A DNA stretch of 64,000 nt from NCBI GenBank assembly GCA_026874595.1, contig CM049320.1:13643488-13707487 (forward strand), read 5' to 3'. Shown in pieces: positions 11,121 to 23,860 of this stretch. The position numbers were made by a program, and so were the translations under genes. Source of the stretch: Sipunculus nudus. Its lineage: Eukaryota > Annelida > Sipuncula > Golfingiida > Sipunculidae. The notes below the pieces were generated by a model. That model saw only the letters and a list, made by a program, of their open reading frames with translations, made no database searches and was not told the DNA's origin. The first letter of the stretch is position 1. Every line of letters begins with the position of its first letter.

Positions 11121-14100
11121 TATAACAGAGGTGTCCTTCATGGATAGATGTACATATTTGATGTATTTCCGTAATGCATAGAAGCGTTTTGTATAGAAGT
11201 GTCTGTGATTTACAGTTGCCCGTTATGTATGTGACCGTAACGCAGATGTGTATGTAATAGAAAGGGGTCCGTGATAGAGAAGCATCTGTAATAGAGATTT
11301 GTGGAGGAACAGATGGTGGTCCGTAAAAGAGTGTTACCCATAATAATTCAAGTTCTCAATAAATCAAGTGTCTGTAATCCAGAGTTGTCCGCAGTGAGTT
11401 TTGTCCGTGATAAAGTGGTAGCGGTTCGGAGATTTTCCCTAAAATCCACTCCTCTCCGTATGAATTTGAAGAGAAGGACTATTCATATTTCTGGATCCCC
11501 ATTACATCAAGGTTGTTATTAATTTGTTAATTCGATGACAATGATAAATAGGAGTGTTCTAATTATTTAGTACTGTGTTTTTCAACTCTACAACCGTTTG
11601 CCAATCTTCACAAACTTAGTTCACAACAAAAGTTGTATATTTGAAATTCTGATTGGCATCTTGTGTTCTTCCTTAACAGAAATTAATACATTTAAACGAT
11701 ACAAACGTACCGTGATTTGAAATACGAACAGAAGAATATTGCAAAATTAGTTATTTGAAATAAAGAGTGTTTCGTCCTATGCTTCATATTTAGGGGGCAG
11801 GGTATGTCCGAGAGAAGTTGGACCTCGTCGGATATTTTCCAGATAGAGTTATTTCCGTCGCCCGTGTCACCCACGCTAGTAGAGTCTGTATACATATAGA
11901 TAATAAAGCTGCGGCGATGTGCGTATATTGCCACTTCAGTCAATAAAGAACCTACAGACAAGCACAGGAGGTCCCTGTTGACCCACGGTGCTCCGGTGTT
12001 TATCGCCACGCTCCGAATTAAAGTGATTACCTACGGAGCAAGTTTTGTTATGGCCGAGCCGTAGCGCCCAGACAATTACGTCTGCACGGCGGCATCAAAT
12101 GAAATTGCTACACACAATGATCTGTCCTAATTGCCCCCTCATCAAGCTGGTCACTTGCGCAGTAATCGAATTCCTCCAAACGACCCCCAGGGGACGCCAC
12201 AGGAAACACTGACCGTCCGAGAGCTTCTGCCTGACAAAGCGCCAGGTGTTGAATGTTGATCCACGGCAGACCATGGAACCGTGAGACAATCCTCCTGCTT
12301 CAGATAAAGCAGATGTATTATACATGCTATTATATTAGCATATAATTAATTTGCCTACATCAATGATTAGTCTTATGATTATAACAAATTTTGCATAAAT
12401 GAAGCCATAACCATTTTTCTATTTATTTCCACAAAGAAATATGAGCTAGTGTGATTCGTTAAATATACCGTAAGCATTTCTGTGGCTCTGTGTTGTCGTT
12501 AATGTTACGTTAAAGACAACTCAAAATACCGACTATGACGTCTCACTTCCGGTCTATTACATCGCCCCTATCAACAACCCCCCCCCCCCCCAAAAAAAAA
12601 AAAATCTTTACCTCAACTAAACCTTGGCATTTCTGACGTTGCCAATTCAAAATTTCAGAAAAGAAGTAAGAAAACTTGTTATGATGAATTTGAGTCACTT
12701 CAAAATTAAGTCTCTCACGTATCCAGTCTATTAGGTCGGGGCCTTTCTCTCTCCTGGGCACACGGCTTCCATCACAAAACAGGCCCACCCGGGAATACGT
12801 CGATCTTAATGATAAACCAAACAATATATAGAGTGTACTTCACGTTACCTATGTCGCTGATGTTATACCGTATAATATTTACAGTTGTTCTTTATTTTCA
12901 TTTATCAAAAAGCCCGACATAAAATGCTCCTCTTCCTCGATAACCAGTTAAATGCTATTTTGTTTCTTTTAAACATTAATACAGTAGTAAAATAATTGAT
13001 CGGTTCAGATGTATCCCCCCCCCCCCCCCCCGAAGTGATTTCGTTGCACATTTTTCCCCATGTACCGTGGAAGTGGATGAAAGTACATGTACATACGGAT
13101 TTACTATTACGCCAAGTATTCATTGTGGTGAATACATCATCCTGCCTTAGGGCCACACATTACTATAATTTGCCCGGGATCGAGGATGCGAACGTATTTG
13201 CACTGGGAAATTCAGCTAGGGCGTAAATACTGCACAGACCGTAGACAAAATGAGTTGAGTGACTCTATAATTCGCTTTGCCTCCAGTAAACTCATTACAC
13301 GGTCAATATACCCCTCCTGGGAAATCTGACTGTGTTATGACGCCATGTTAAACACGCTGACAGTTATTGATGTACATTCATCTCTAACCATTTGTTTAAT
13401 ATATTCAGAACATTCACAAGATAAACCTTATGTACTTTGGGACCCGTCATGCAGACAGGGGAACTGCAGTTTAGAAATATAAGTGTTTTCCAAAAATAAA
13501 ATAAACGTTAATTTCAACATCACTAAAGTTATTTGTATTGGAATTTGTTCGTTAAATAATAGTTAGCACAAAATATGTGAGAGAATGTTTCTTAAATTAT
13601 AGCCTCTGGAGAAAATACGGAAATTACAAAAGTAACCCGCAGAAAACGACAACTGCTACATACAAACATTACTATACTCGGAGTGTTTATTTTGACCAAC
13701 TGACTACAGTGTAAAAACCAAAACATCAAACGCACTCGGGAAAGATAGATCTGAAATTTAAGTTACAGCTTTAGCTTTCGTAGTGATTATCAGCCGCCAA
13801 ACAAATAAGGAAACAGAGCTGGCAAACACTGATGGTATCTTACTGTCCTGGGCTGCTGGAAACCTCGTTATATAGTCAGTCGAACTGATCAAAAACAGCG
13901 GCAGCATTTGGCAAAACGTTAGATGCTGAAGAAGGGCGGAGAAGTAGGACGCGGCTGCAGATGTGACGGAAACAGCGAAAATTTGGCCCAAATTCCGCCA
14001 ACTGATAAAGCAATGAACGACAAAAAAATTACAATTTGTTGTTTGAAGTTGATAGTGTAATAACATCAGTGTTGCCGATGGCGTCTTCATACCCTCGGCA

Positions 14101-14924
14101 TACAGTTTAACCTTCTAACCTTCTGACGACGGTTATTGTAATTTGTCAATAAATTCCGGCTACAAACGGGTTAAGTGTTATTATAGGAACCGCAGCCGCC
14201 CGACAAGCGAACGTCTTTCATTTGATCAGGTGTACTGAAAATGAACTTAAATTATCAACATTCAGATCAATTTGTACCAAAAGAGATAGTGCTGTGCCAA
14301 ACCAGCAGGTGTCGTGTTCGTACAGCCTATATCAAACTACACACACCCCCTACAAGCACAACCACCCACACATACACACATGTGACCAAACCCAGATTAA
14401 ACAAAAGGCACAATTATCTTATACAACATAACATGTTCACTTATAATTCATACATTAAAAGGTATAAAGATATGCGAAAATGTGTCCTTGTGTTCTGGTA
14501 AGTGTACTATTATATCAAATAAGTCTTCATGGAAACTACAGCAACATCTCCTGTCATCAACAGTCCGGTTTTATATTTGCCTTTTAAGATAACGGGAGAT
14601 TATAACACTTTTTTTCAGCATGGCATTACTCCCATTGCCTTGTATTCTAGACAGCGAAGTAACATAATTTCGAAAAAAAAAACATGTTATATATGTGGCT
14701 ATTATACCATACGTTACAGACCGGTATGAGAAGTTAATTTTACTCCTTTTAAAACTAGAAATGTGCATTCTATGGAATGCAAGTCTCCGCCATGTATGCG
14801 TGTGTATATGGGGGGGGGGGGTATTGTTTTATGCTCCCCAACCCCTATTTGCATTCACTTATTTGGCACATACTCCTAGGTTAAGTGACATCACATTTGT
14901 GAAGATACCTTGACGAGGTTCCTG
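11121..14924. other. Intergenic with C/G homopolymers; no supported gene
   Basis: Poly-C tracts lie at about 12580 and 13016-13031. The more complex blocks at 11690-12310 and 13750-14220 have balanced composition and could be conserved non-coding DNA. A 93-codon minus frame (12824-12543) contains a possible donor (GAG|GTAAAG near 12615), but has no family signal and runs into a homopolymer. Confidence 0.4.
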
Positions 14925-15100
14925 ATTCCGGATCATAAACCGGATCCAAGTCGAACCAATTCTTCAATGGCCCATTCTCGAAATGCCTTGAAAATATTAC
15001 GAGATTCCATTTAGGATTTGTGCGTTATTTTGTGAACAAACACACAAACACACAGACACGAACAGGGGAGGACACATACACTCCTAGTGGAGAATAATAA
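14925..15100 (+). mobile_element. RTE-like retrotransposon 3' tail, copy 1
   Basis: The tail shows the order CCGGATCC, TTCTTCAATGGCCCATTC, ACGAGATTCCATTTAGGA, TTTTGTGAACAAACACACAA and CCTAGTGGAG. This is the widespread metazoan LINE/SINE tail whose typical form ends in CTCCTTGGCGGAGGTAA. Related copies are at 59620 and 61240. Confidence 0.65.
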
Positions 15101-15587
15101 GCGGAGGTAACAGTAATCCGCTACACTTGGATAATTTGCTGTGTCTTAATGTGACTTTATGGAAGTGATTGTAACTGGTCTGGAATGAATAAAACCTCTA
15201 ACAGCCAAGATATCTGGCATTTAATTGTAAAAATATATATACCGGGACTTTTTTTAAGCTTTATCAATTTCCACTGTTATGAGTCGAGGTTCTTCATGGA
15301 TTTGTTACATAGTAAAGCACATTTTTTCATCAACCTTTTCACTAACTCTTTTGTTCTCAATACAATTTTATCAGTAAGAACAAAATAATATTTCAGGTGA
15401 CTTGTCAACCCCACGTTGAGTTTATACAAAACATATGTAAGTCTTGAGAGCATAAACACATTGCCTGTTGGTCACCTGAAACAAGGTGAAAGACGGGGCT
15501 TTAAGCTGGGGCACTGATTACCTCAGTCGCTGGCCCTTGTTTATTGACACTCATTTCGACGATACTAAGAGCTTAACCATATGTCAT

Positions 15588-16608
15588 CAGTGGCGGATCT
15601 AGAACAAACTGTTAGGGGGGGGGGGGGCGGCACAGATTCTAGATTGCATGATGGTAGAGGGCGCGTAGCGCCCGAGGGGGGAGGGTGTGGGAGGAGGTTT
15701 CCTCCTCACATGGTGAGGAAATTTTTTGAAGATATAGTGATTAGGAAATCAAATTTGAGCATTTTCATGAACTTAAACGAGATATTTTTGTTTCTGGTAA
15801 ATTGGATACAAAGCAAACGTTTTAGAATATAGGACTTAATCACTTCTGCATGTCATATTGAGGGTTCGGGAGGGGGTGCCCCCCTCAGATGCACAGTGAG
15901 GAAATTTTTAGAAGATATGATGATTAGGAAATCAAATTTGAGCATTTTCGGGCACTTTAACCAGACATTTTTCTTTCTGATAAATTGGATACAAAGCAGA
16001 AGTTTTAGAATATAGGACTAATAACTTCTGTTTGTCTTATTGAGACACGGTTAGAAAATTTTTTGAAGATATGATGATTAAGAAATCCAATTTGAGCATT
16101 TTCGGGCACGTTAACCAGACATTTGTGTTTCTAATAAATTTGATACAAAGCAGAAGTTTTAGAATATTGGCATAAATCACTTCTGTATGTCTGAAAGGTT
16201 CTAAAGGTTAACAGTTTGTCAACTTGTAATACCTAGTGACTTGTTGGTATATGAATGTTCCTAACACTGGTGTAGGCCTACAGGAATTTTATCTTCCAGT
16301 GATGCCAGTACAAGGACTAGCTTCAAGTGGACACAGTAGCGGAGATATGACTTTATTCCTTAGCATTTACTCATGTTACAGGTTAATATTTCTGGTACTG
16401 CTTGTTCCTCGTGTGTGTGTGTTTAATGCAGTGCTGATTATCCTGAATTCTTGATGTTATATTTCACTGTAGAGAAGTTACTAGGAAAAGGTAAAAAGTA
16501 CCTTATCCCAGAAAACATTGATACAACTTGCAATTTTCATAAGCTCAAAAAAAATTCTAGGGGGGCGATCGCCCCCTGTGCCCCCCCCCCACCCTGGATT
16601 CGCCACTG
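15588..16608. mobile_element. 1.02-kb non-autonomous DNA transposon with GTCAT target duplication
   Basis: The termini CAGTGGCGGATCTAG and CTGGATTCGCCACTG are inverted repeats, flanked by perfect 5-bp direct repeats GTCAT (15583-15587 and 16609-16613). Poly-G and poly-C lie just inside the two ends. The interior has three tandem units (about 15714, 15898 and 16052; offsets 184 and 154 bp) with GAAGATAT and AAATTTGAGCATTTTC. No transposase is encoded. Confidence 0.85.
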
Positions 16609-16930
16609 GTCATTGTATACAAGGCGAGGCTTGATCATTGTATGACAGACTGTGCTCTCTAGCCCTCGAGTGACGGCGCCGTCTAAGGCCAAGAAAAGAC
16701 TATCGGTCTGTGCTTGTTTGATCCATGTGAGTTTCCAGAATATTTCTTTATTTTAAGAGACCCTTTGATAATCTGTCTCTGAAAAATGTCTTGGAGGGTA
16801 ATTGACCTGGTAGTTGGTCTCAGGGTACTTGTCTGGGGTAGTTGTTGCGGGTTAATTATCCGGAGGGTAATTATCCTGTTGCCATACTTGTTATTGATTA
16901 AGCCGGCTTTGGAATTGAGTTTGAATAAAG

Positions 16931-17445
16931 CGGTGGCGTAGTCGAATTATGAATTAAGAAAGTAAGTCCGAGTCTTGGCCTGACAAGTCTAGGTCCTAGA
17001 CCGAGTTCTTGAGTTCCGAGTTTAAACCCAACTTCATTTAGTCGGAGTCTTTAGAGAACCGAGTCTTAGTCTGATTCCAATAGAGTCCATATAAAAATAA
17101 GTTGTTTAAACATATGTTTTGTCTGTCTAGAGGACAATTTCCTCGACTGAAATAATTCATCAAATCTTCATAATCACATATTTATCATATATATATTACG
17201 GAGCCGTTGAAAGTAGACAAATAAATTTCTAACTTGTCTTTTTTCTAATGTTATGTAACTGGTAAAATAATTTTAAATTCATCAGTGTTTAGGGTCTGTA
17301 TATTCCGAAGAACGTGCACTAGCGCTTTTCCCTGCCCTCGACTCAAGCTTGACTCGGCAAAATATCATGCGTCCGTGTCCAAATGCCAGTCCAAGCCCCT
17401 AAAATCTAGACTTGAGTCCGGACTTGAGTACTACGTCACTGGTGT
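16931..17445. repeat. GAGTCC-rich repeat element, copy 1
   Basis: Dense GAGTCC/GGACTC words in many variants, bounded by GGTGGCGTAGTC on the left and the inverted GTACTACGTCACTG on the right. Related sequence occurs at 24935-25090 and 45410-45515. It is probably a non-autonomous DNA element. Confidence 0.55.
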
Positions 17446-17656
17446 AGAGATGTTATCATACTATATTATCCCTTGCATAATACTGCACTTTCTGCACCGT
17501 TCTTGTGCTATATTAATGCCGGCAGGGCAGATAAATGATAACCATATACACAATACGTCACGAGTCTTGTTTTAGGGTTACATCATAATTTCTTTCACTA
17601 CAGTTCCTCATTTACATGCATTTTTTCTTCGAGGACACAATTCATGTTGCTCAATT

Positions 17657-17915
17657 TTAATGTTTCCTCACGATTAGACCATGGTATGGAGCTAGTACTT
17701 GCCGAAACAAAGGAAAATCGTATGTTATGAACAATACTTCTGTCAAGCCATCGAGATGACTTATTTCACCTTCAAGCAGTCTAGCCGCGATATTCAGACC
17801 TTCCGATATTGTAAGTTGGGGTGGTGAAGACCAGTGGCTTCGATATTTTACTGTGTTTTGCACACTGGTAAATTTTAACTTTGCACCTTCTTCGATTATA
17901 TCTGTGAACCTCAAC
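17657..17915 (-). CDS. Exon-like ORF, probable terminal exon (unknown protein)
   Basis: A plausible acceptor (ACAATCTCTAACAG) at 17916-17917 is followed by 85 open codons to TAA. The product is well mixed in composition, including LRFTDIIEEGAKLKF, then HWSSPPQLTISEGLNIAARL, then TEVLFITYDFPLFRQVLAPY and ends GLIVRKH. It could be a globular C-terminus, but I do not recognise a domain. No upstream exon with a matching phase was found: the Ig-like fragment at 18268-18376 does not join in frame. It may be a transposon-derived or chance ORF. Confidence 0.3.
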
Positions 17916-19066
17916 CTGTTAGAGATTGTTACAGTGAAATCAAAGAACAATTCTCACATGAGTTTTGCTACAAGCATGATCACATATACCTTAGTTCTGA
18001 AATTAATCAAATGATCGAATGTACATAACCATTTGAAATCATCTTATTTTTTAGTTCACCCTAGCTGAATTAAACGGTTTCACGGCATGCCATCCTGGCA
18101 CACGGTATAATTGACTCCAATTCACTTGTTTTTAAACATTGTTATGGTTCTGTGTGTGAGCCAACATAGTCGACATTTTTGTTTACCATAACAAAACTGT
18201 TTCCTATAATAAGACCAGATGTCCGATATTGAGCTGCGTGGCAACCCTAAACAAGCAGAAGAGACACCTGCGGAAAGCTCGAAATAAATCTTGCTTTGTG
18301 CGGTGTAGCCAACAGGATTTTGAACGAAACATTTGCAGATACCATGGTATTTAAAGGAGGACACACTATATTTCATGTATATTTAACATACGCTGGTATG
18401 TGAATATGTCCCTTTGAACACCAATATGTAACGTAGTGAATTGTAACTGTAAAGGCCTTACAGCTTGTGTAACACTGTGTGCTTCCTTAATCCTTTTCTT
18501 CTTAGACCTCTTGACTTGTACATGTTCGGAAGCTGAAATCTGGCTCCACTTTGAGGAGTTTTTGAGACATTTTACGTTTTCCAATACTGGCTGATATAAT
18601 TTACATTTTTATACATTTTATCAGTTTCATGGAAATCATTTAAATTGTTTATTAAACCATACCTGTTGAATGTAGATACCTGATACTACTGAGGAACTCG
18701 AACAAAAGGTAAACCCTTTTATTGGGGTATTAACGCTCAAAATGTGTATTTATATTATAGTGTATTTAAGATAAAAAATAAGAATACTTTTTCTACAGGA
18801 TATATGTTTAAAACTCTGTGTGTTTTTAAAATGGAATATTTTGCCATGCTATGGCTGAGAGTTATTGATTTGCAGTTTGCAAGATCGTTACATTTTATAT
18901 AGAAGAAAAAATCAGATTTGTCATATAAAAAGTTGTTGAGCACAATGTTATTTTTTTTCTTCCAGATCAAAGGTTCTCTAAGGGAACGAAATAAACCTTG
19001 TTTAAACACAACTCCTGGGATAGTTGTGAGACCTTAACTAAGATTTTAAAGGAGCATATATACTAA
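17916..19066. other. Interval with only weak coding hints
   Basis: Apart from the Ig-like fragment, a 72-codon minus frame (18584-18366; LQLQFTTLHIGVQRDIFTYQ) vaguely recalls an Ig E-F strand, but has no canonical cysteine. The rest is AT-rich. Confidence 0.3.
18268..18376 (-). pseudogene. Ig-domain-like fragment
   Basis: The minus frame reads YHGICKCFVQNPVGYTAQSK then IYFEL, resembling the F-G strand end of an I-set immunoglobulin domain (D-x-G-x-Y-x-C-x-V-x-N-P-V-G). The usual Asp and Tyr positions are changed (Tyr and Cys here). An in-frame stop lies just upstream and only weak splice sites flank it, so a decayed exon is more likely than a live one. Confidence 0.25.
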
Positions 19067-19105
19067 AGGTATAATAATGATTACAAAGAATATGACAGGA
19101 CACAG

Positions 19106-19296
19106 ATGCGATTTCTGTCTTACAATATTACTGTACTTGGTCAAGGTGTGTTGTCGTATGAGGACGATTATTGGTCTTCGAGTTTTATGTTTAGACAAGG
19201 ACGGCGTAGGAATAGGTTGTGTCTTGGAGAATTGTATTTTGAGGCAGTGGACTGCAGGCGGACCCCAGAGAACTGTGTATTCTGGAAGTACAGTTT
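19106..19296 (+). CDS. Exon-like ORF with strong donor (unknown protein)
   Basis: Open from 19067; first ATG at 19106. The frame reads MRFLSYNITVLGQGVLSYED, continues DYWSSSFMFRQGRRRNR, then CLGELYFEAVDCRRTPENC and VFWKYS, and meets a consensus donor (TTT|GTAAGA) at 19297, with a stop if unspliced. Three cysteines and a GRRR basic site are visible. No good acceptor is seen upstream. I do not recognise the family; a secreted or extracellular cysteine-containing protein is possible. Chance cannot be excluded. Confidence 0.3.
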
Positions 19297-19874
19297 GTAA
19301 GACTGGAATCAGTCAACAGTGAGCGGGAGCCATTGTAACATTTTGGAAAAAAAACTCGTATTGTTGCAACGCCTAGACTCGGAATTTCAGGACTTTTGCG
19401 TGACATTTCCCGAGGAAGTCCACTACGTGAGTGGTGTGACAGTATTAAAAAGTATAATGACTTGGCCCTAAAAATAATACAAAACCTCACAAGTTGCTTC
19501 GTACATAGTTGAGAATTATTCTCCTATGCACCGGGCTCCATAGTCAGCCTTAAGTGATACTACAGTGAGAATTGTCGGGATATTATGAGAAACCATTATG
19601 AAAAGATAAAAGATAAATTATCGCGAAACCGGGAGATACGATGTTCTAAATCTCCTATGACCTGCGTAAAGCCAGCTAATCACCTTTCTGTTATGCAGGA
19701 TTTCTCTTTATTTCTTTGCGTAAATTAATAAACTGTAGTCTGCAGGTTATTCCCACAGATTGATAAAGGATTGGCATTTTCTGGCTTGATCTATATATTA
19801 ATAGCGCAAGGCGATTTTTGTAGCTTTCCGTATCTCCTCTGATACCACATTTTATCTTTGTTTTGTGCGTTACA

Positions 19875-20131
19875 ATTAAAATGTTATTTGATCAGGGAAA
19901 AGCATGAAAATAACATAATTGTTTTGCTAAACAGGCAAAAGCAATACATAAAAAAAAGAAATTTGATAAAAATTGTATTATTTTATCTTCTTGATAGATG
20001 AAAATCAAAATATAAACTTTTGATGCGGGGAGGGAGGGGGGGGGGGGGGGCGGGTGGTGGGTGGGGGCGGGAGGTGGTGGCGGTAAAATTGACACGGGCG
20101 GTGCCTTAGAACCATACCTTTTTTGGGGGCT
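19875..20131 (+). mobile_element. MITE family 'GGTATGGTTCTCAGG', copy 1 (left-truncated)
   Basis: Shares TGATCAGGGAAAAGCATGA, TTTGCTAAACAGG, TTTTGATGCGGGG and the end ACGGGCGGTGCC...GAACCATACC with the full copy at 25105-25442. A poly-G tract sits inside. Confidence 0.7.
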
Positions 20132-20572
20132 AATACAGTCGCACACGGTCGCACGAATTCCAGGGCCTTGCATGCGATTGACGTCCTTGACAATATTTAC
20201 CAACACATGTAGGCCTACTTTGTAACAGATGAGATTTTTTCTCATTGCTGCAGTAACAAATGTTTAACTCCTGTAAAAACATAAATTTAATACGTTTGTT
20301 CTGGTATTTATTTCTTTTACATGCATGTGCCATCTCATTTTCAAGAATTTGTATGTAATATACTCGTTTTTAAAAGAGTTTTTGATGAATTCATACAGAA
20401 TGTATGCGGTTTTTTGTATGTATATGTGATATTGTTGTTCATTTTCTCATGTCACATGGTACATGTGTCATGACTATTTGTCAAAGACCCTATTTGGGGC
20501 GACCGTGTGCAACTGTACGCTATTCCGAAACATGTTCCGAACACTTTTCCGAAAGATTTTTTATCCACAACA

Positions 20573-20574
<2 letters not shown>

Positions 20575-20616
<42 letters not shown>
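20575..20616. repeat. (AT)n microsatellite
   Basis: Pure AT dinucleotides. Confidence 0.95.
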
Positions 20617-20619
<3 letters not shown>

Positions 20620-20774
20620 GAATCTGTACATTAATTGCGTAACGCGATTTGTGTGATTTTCCCTATCACCGGATTTTGGGTGGATTTCCGATACCACCGT
20701 ACGGATTGTCGTGTTCACCCCAAACCGTGCATAGCACGGGTAATTGTTAGCTTCATTAAAGTTTCCATAAAATT

Positions 20775-20813
20775 CATGGCTTATAGACGTCAGCTATTGT
20801 AATAGGCCCCTTT
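20775..20813 (+). repeat. Short repeat with AATAGGCCCCTTT, partial copy
   Basis: TTATAGACGTCAGCTATTGT then AATAGGCCCCTTT matches 27084-27117. Confidence 0.5.
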
Positions 20814-20816
20814 GAA

Positions 20817-23800
20817 AACGAGGGTAACCTGTTGTTTCATATTTTCAACTACACGTTTTTAACTCTTTAACACCAATTTCTAGCTGTGACCAATCTTGCT
20901 AATCAAGGTAAACTCCATTGTTTGGATAAACTTAAAAACATGATCGGCCCATCGAATGTCATCATTTTGATGAATAGGAACTTACCAAAAAATATATATT
21001 GTTTTTACATTGGAAAATTGGCGGTTCCCCTCCCTCATTTTCAAAATTTATGGCGGCCGACAGATTCTTTTCACATATGCTTTCTCCTGAAAAGGAAAAC
21101 AAACAAAATGTTTAAACGTATAGACCTACGACACATTCTACACTTATCCTTGTATAAGGAATAGGAGATGACTGATCTTGAGAATTGCAACTGTCATTCT
21201 CTGTCGTGTTTATCACTTTTCTATAGGATAGGCCCGTGGCACTGTATATTGAATGTAGATAGAGGTAGCGTAAAAAATACATGTTATCAGTGAGGTTTCG
21301 GGGTCAAGCACGTATTTGTTTTGGAGTCTTTAAGTTTATTTGTAATTCTACATGTATCTGAATTAACTATTTAATGTATATGTTCCAATAGAATCCACAT
21401 GTGATATAAATAGATATAAATACCACTTTTATGTTATGAGTGACTGCATGGTTAATTCACAAATGTATTAAGATTTCTATATGATTTTGATTAATAATTT
21501 TGTGTTAGGGTCAATGCTGAACCATTCCTGCCAACTTTTCGTCAGGTGCTAATGTCCTGAGCAATTTGGTGTCCCTCAGGTAGGAATTCCATGACTGTCT
21601 TCAAAAGTTCGGTACAATTATTGTCCAGTCATTGTTAACGCATCAAGATAAATTCTCATGGTACATAGACGAGGTACCATTTAGATACTTTTTGCCACCA
21701 TTTTGCGCAAGACTTTAAGTTTATAGTTCTGTAGGTTTTTTTTCCGACCGTATGTCTGTTTATCCACCTTTTTCCTCAAAAATGCCTGATGGCAAAGTTT
21801 TCAAACTTGGCCGATGATTTATGCATGTCCTAGGCTAGAAGTAGAGAGAGTAGTGCTCTGCACTGGTTAGTATCTGATAGTCTTTCAGTGACAGGAGCAA
21901 GTCTTGTCAAATATTGCTACGTTTGGAATCAAACGACAATGAGCGAGATTTCACGAAAATGCTGTCAGTGACTCAAGTGCAATTCTAATGAAACCCCGAT
22001 GTATTTGGCGTCAAATTAAACTAAACGAGATTCCACGAAAATACCTAAAAATCGGTCACTGTTTCTGGTAGAGAGGTCTGATATTTTGCCTTATGTGCCA
22101 TTTGATTAGCTCCCTCGAATCTGGTCCCCTCAAATTTCTCCCTGTTTGTCCAGGAAAAATATAATGTTATGGTTTCATTTAAAGCCGTCTGCTGGACAGG
22201 CCTGACGACTTTGTCACGATTACATCTTTTTGTATCAACTTTCATCAATGCTACATTTATACACAAACTTGTCCCCAGTTTATCCATTAAAACAATTATC
22301 ACTTTTTACTTTATGGTATGTTCTGTTAAGTACAATTGGTTTATCTGTTGTCAATGCGAAATTTCTTTCTAAAAATTCTATGTCAAACAATTACTTTGTC
22401 TTTCAGTTTAAAAAAGGTTTATTTTTCAAAAGAATCTGGCATCTCCTCATAACCGTGTATCAGTAATGAGAGACAACGTCGGAGGGATATTGTCATCATC
22501 AAGATGAATTATTGATAGGGCACCGATTGAATGTCAGGTGCGGCTATGTCCACAGACCATGGCGTCCTGGGCAGCGACGCGCTGTCAGACAAAAGGCCGG
22601 CTTATATTAATTGGTCAATATCCGCCCAATTAGGCTGACTAGTCTGTAATACACCAGTCCCCGTAATGCACTCGGATATAAAAGGGAAAAGATTCGTAAT
22701 AAATCGTTGTGATTTGGTTATCAGTCAAGTTGCCAGTCAAAGCAACCGTCCTCTTGTCGGGAAAGCTGGATTTAGAACAAAGACTACCATGACAGTGCAG
22801 ATTGCTTTCCCTTAAATCTCTTCCCAATTCAGACCCAACAAATAGTTTAATCATGATTCTGATGTGAGTTTATGATAATGTATAATTGACCGTATCCTCA
22901 TATAATATCATACTCTTTACACTGTTTCGGCAATTGTATAGGCCTGTGTGCCATCTGTTGCACGCCAATGAAACTAGATGTAATTTTGCCTCTCGGCTTC
23001 TGTTTATTGAACAATGTAGCAAATTACTTTCACCTATGGTTACGTTTGGAGTTCTAGAATATTTTGGTTTACCAGAGAACAAATTTACATTTAAGAGTAA
23101 GTTGGTTTTTTATAAGGGCAGAATTGCAGCCTTGCAATAATGTAGAATCAAAGTATGTCGGCAAATGGTTGCAAACATGTATATTTTCTCATAATTTGTT
23201 AGGACTTTGTTAAGGTGCCAGTCTTTGCAGAAAGTATTTTTAATTTAAAGTCATCCACGTGGCATGTATTCCTTTATGTATGAATACATGGCAATTGTCT
23301 GAAAGCGAACGTTTCTATTATATCGGTATCTGTGCTAACTGGAAATTTCAAAATTAATTAGACAAATAAATGATTTTGTCTGTTTTGCTTGTTTTAAAGT
23401 CATGTCAGTAAGATTTCAGTGGTCCGCCAAAGTCCCTCTTCTTGAGAATGTTTTTTATAACTAGGTTTATATAAAGACTGTCGAGACTACCACTTAAATC
23501 TTTTAACATCCTTCGACGTGATACACAATGTAATTTTAATCTTAAAGCAGGCATTTATCAAAGACGCGCTGACATCATACAACTAATGCCAGCAGAAACC
23601 CTTTTTTTCCGTCTAAAGCCATTCACATGTCTCTCTTTTTCTTTCCTAGGACCAGTTGCTATTTTCCATTTGTGATATATTCAAATAAATTATAAATATT
23701 CCGTTTCTTCTTTTTTTATTCCATGTTCGTATAAACATTAAGAGCCTGATTATGGTATGATAATTTGTCTTATGAGGTTTAAACGATAGCCTTCCGAGTT

Positions 23801-23860
23801 AATGATATCTTATCTTAAGTGGCATCGTCTGAGCTTGTTTTATTACTTGTCGAAAATCTT
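20817..23860. other. Intergenic; one complex block at about 22470-22650
   Basis: No gene supported. The 22470-22650 block has balanced composition and few low-complexity runs. Several ORFs of 65-92 codons here show no family signal. Confidence 0.4.

Noticed and set aside
12543-12824. 93-codon minus-strand frame with a possible GTAAAG donor
   Set aside because: Ends in a poly-G/poly-T translation, with no acceptor and no family signal; kept only as a note.
13758-14090. 110-codon minus-strand frame
   Set aside because: No start context, splice support or family pattern; length is near the chance expectation for 64 kb.
17285-17575. 96-codon plus-strand frame
   Set aside because: Mostly a translation of the GAGTCC-rich repeat.
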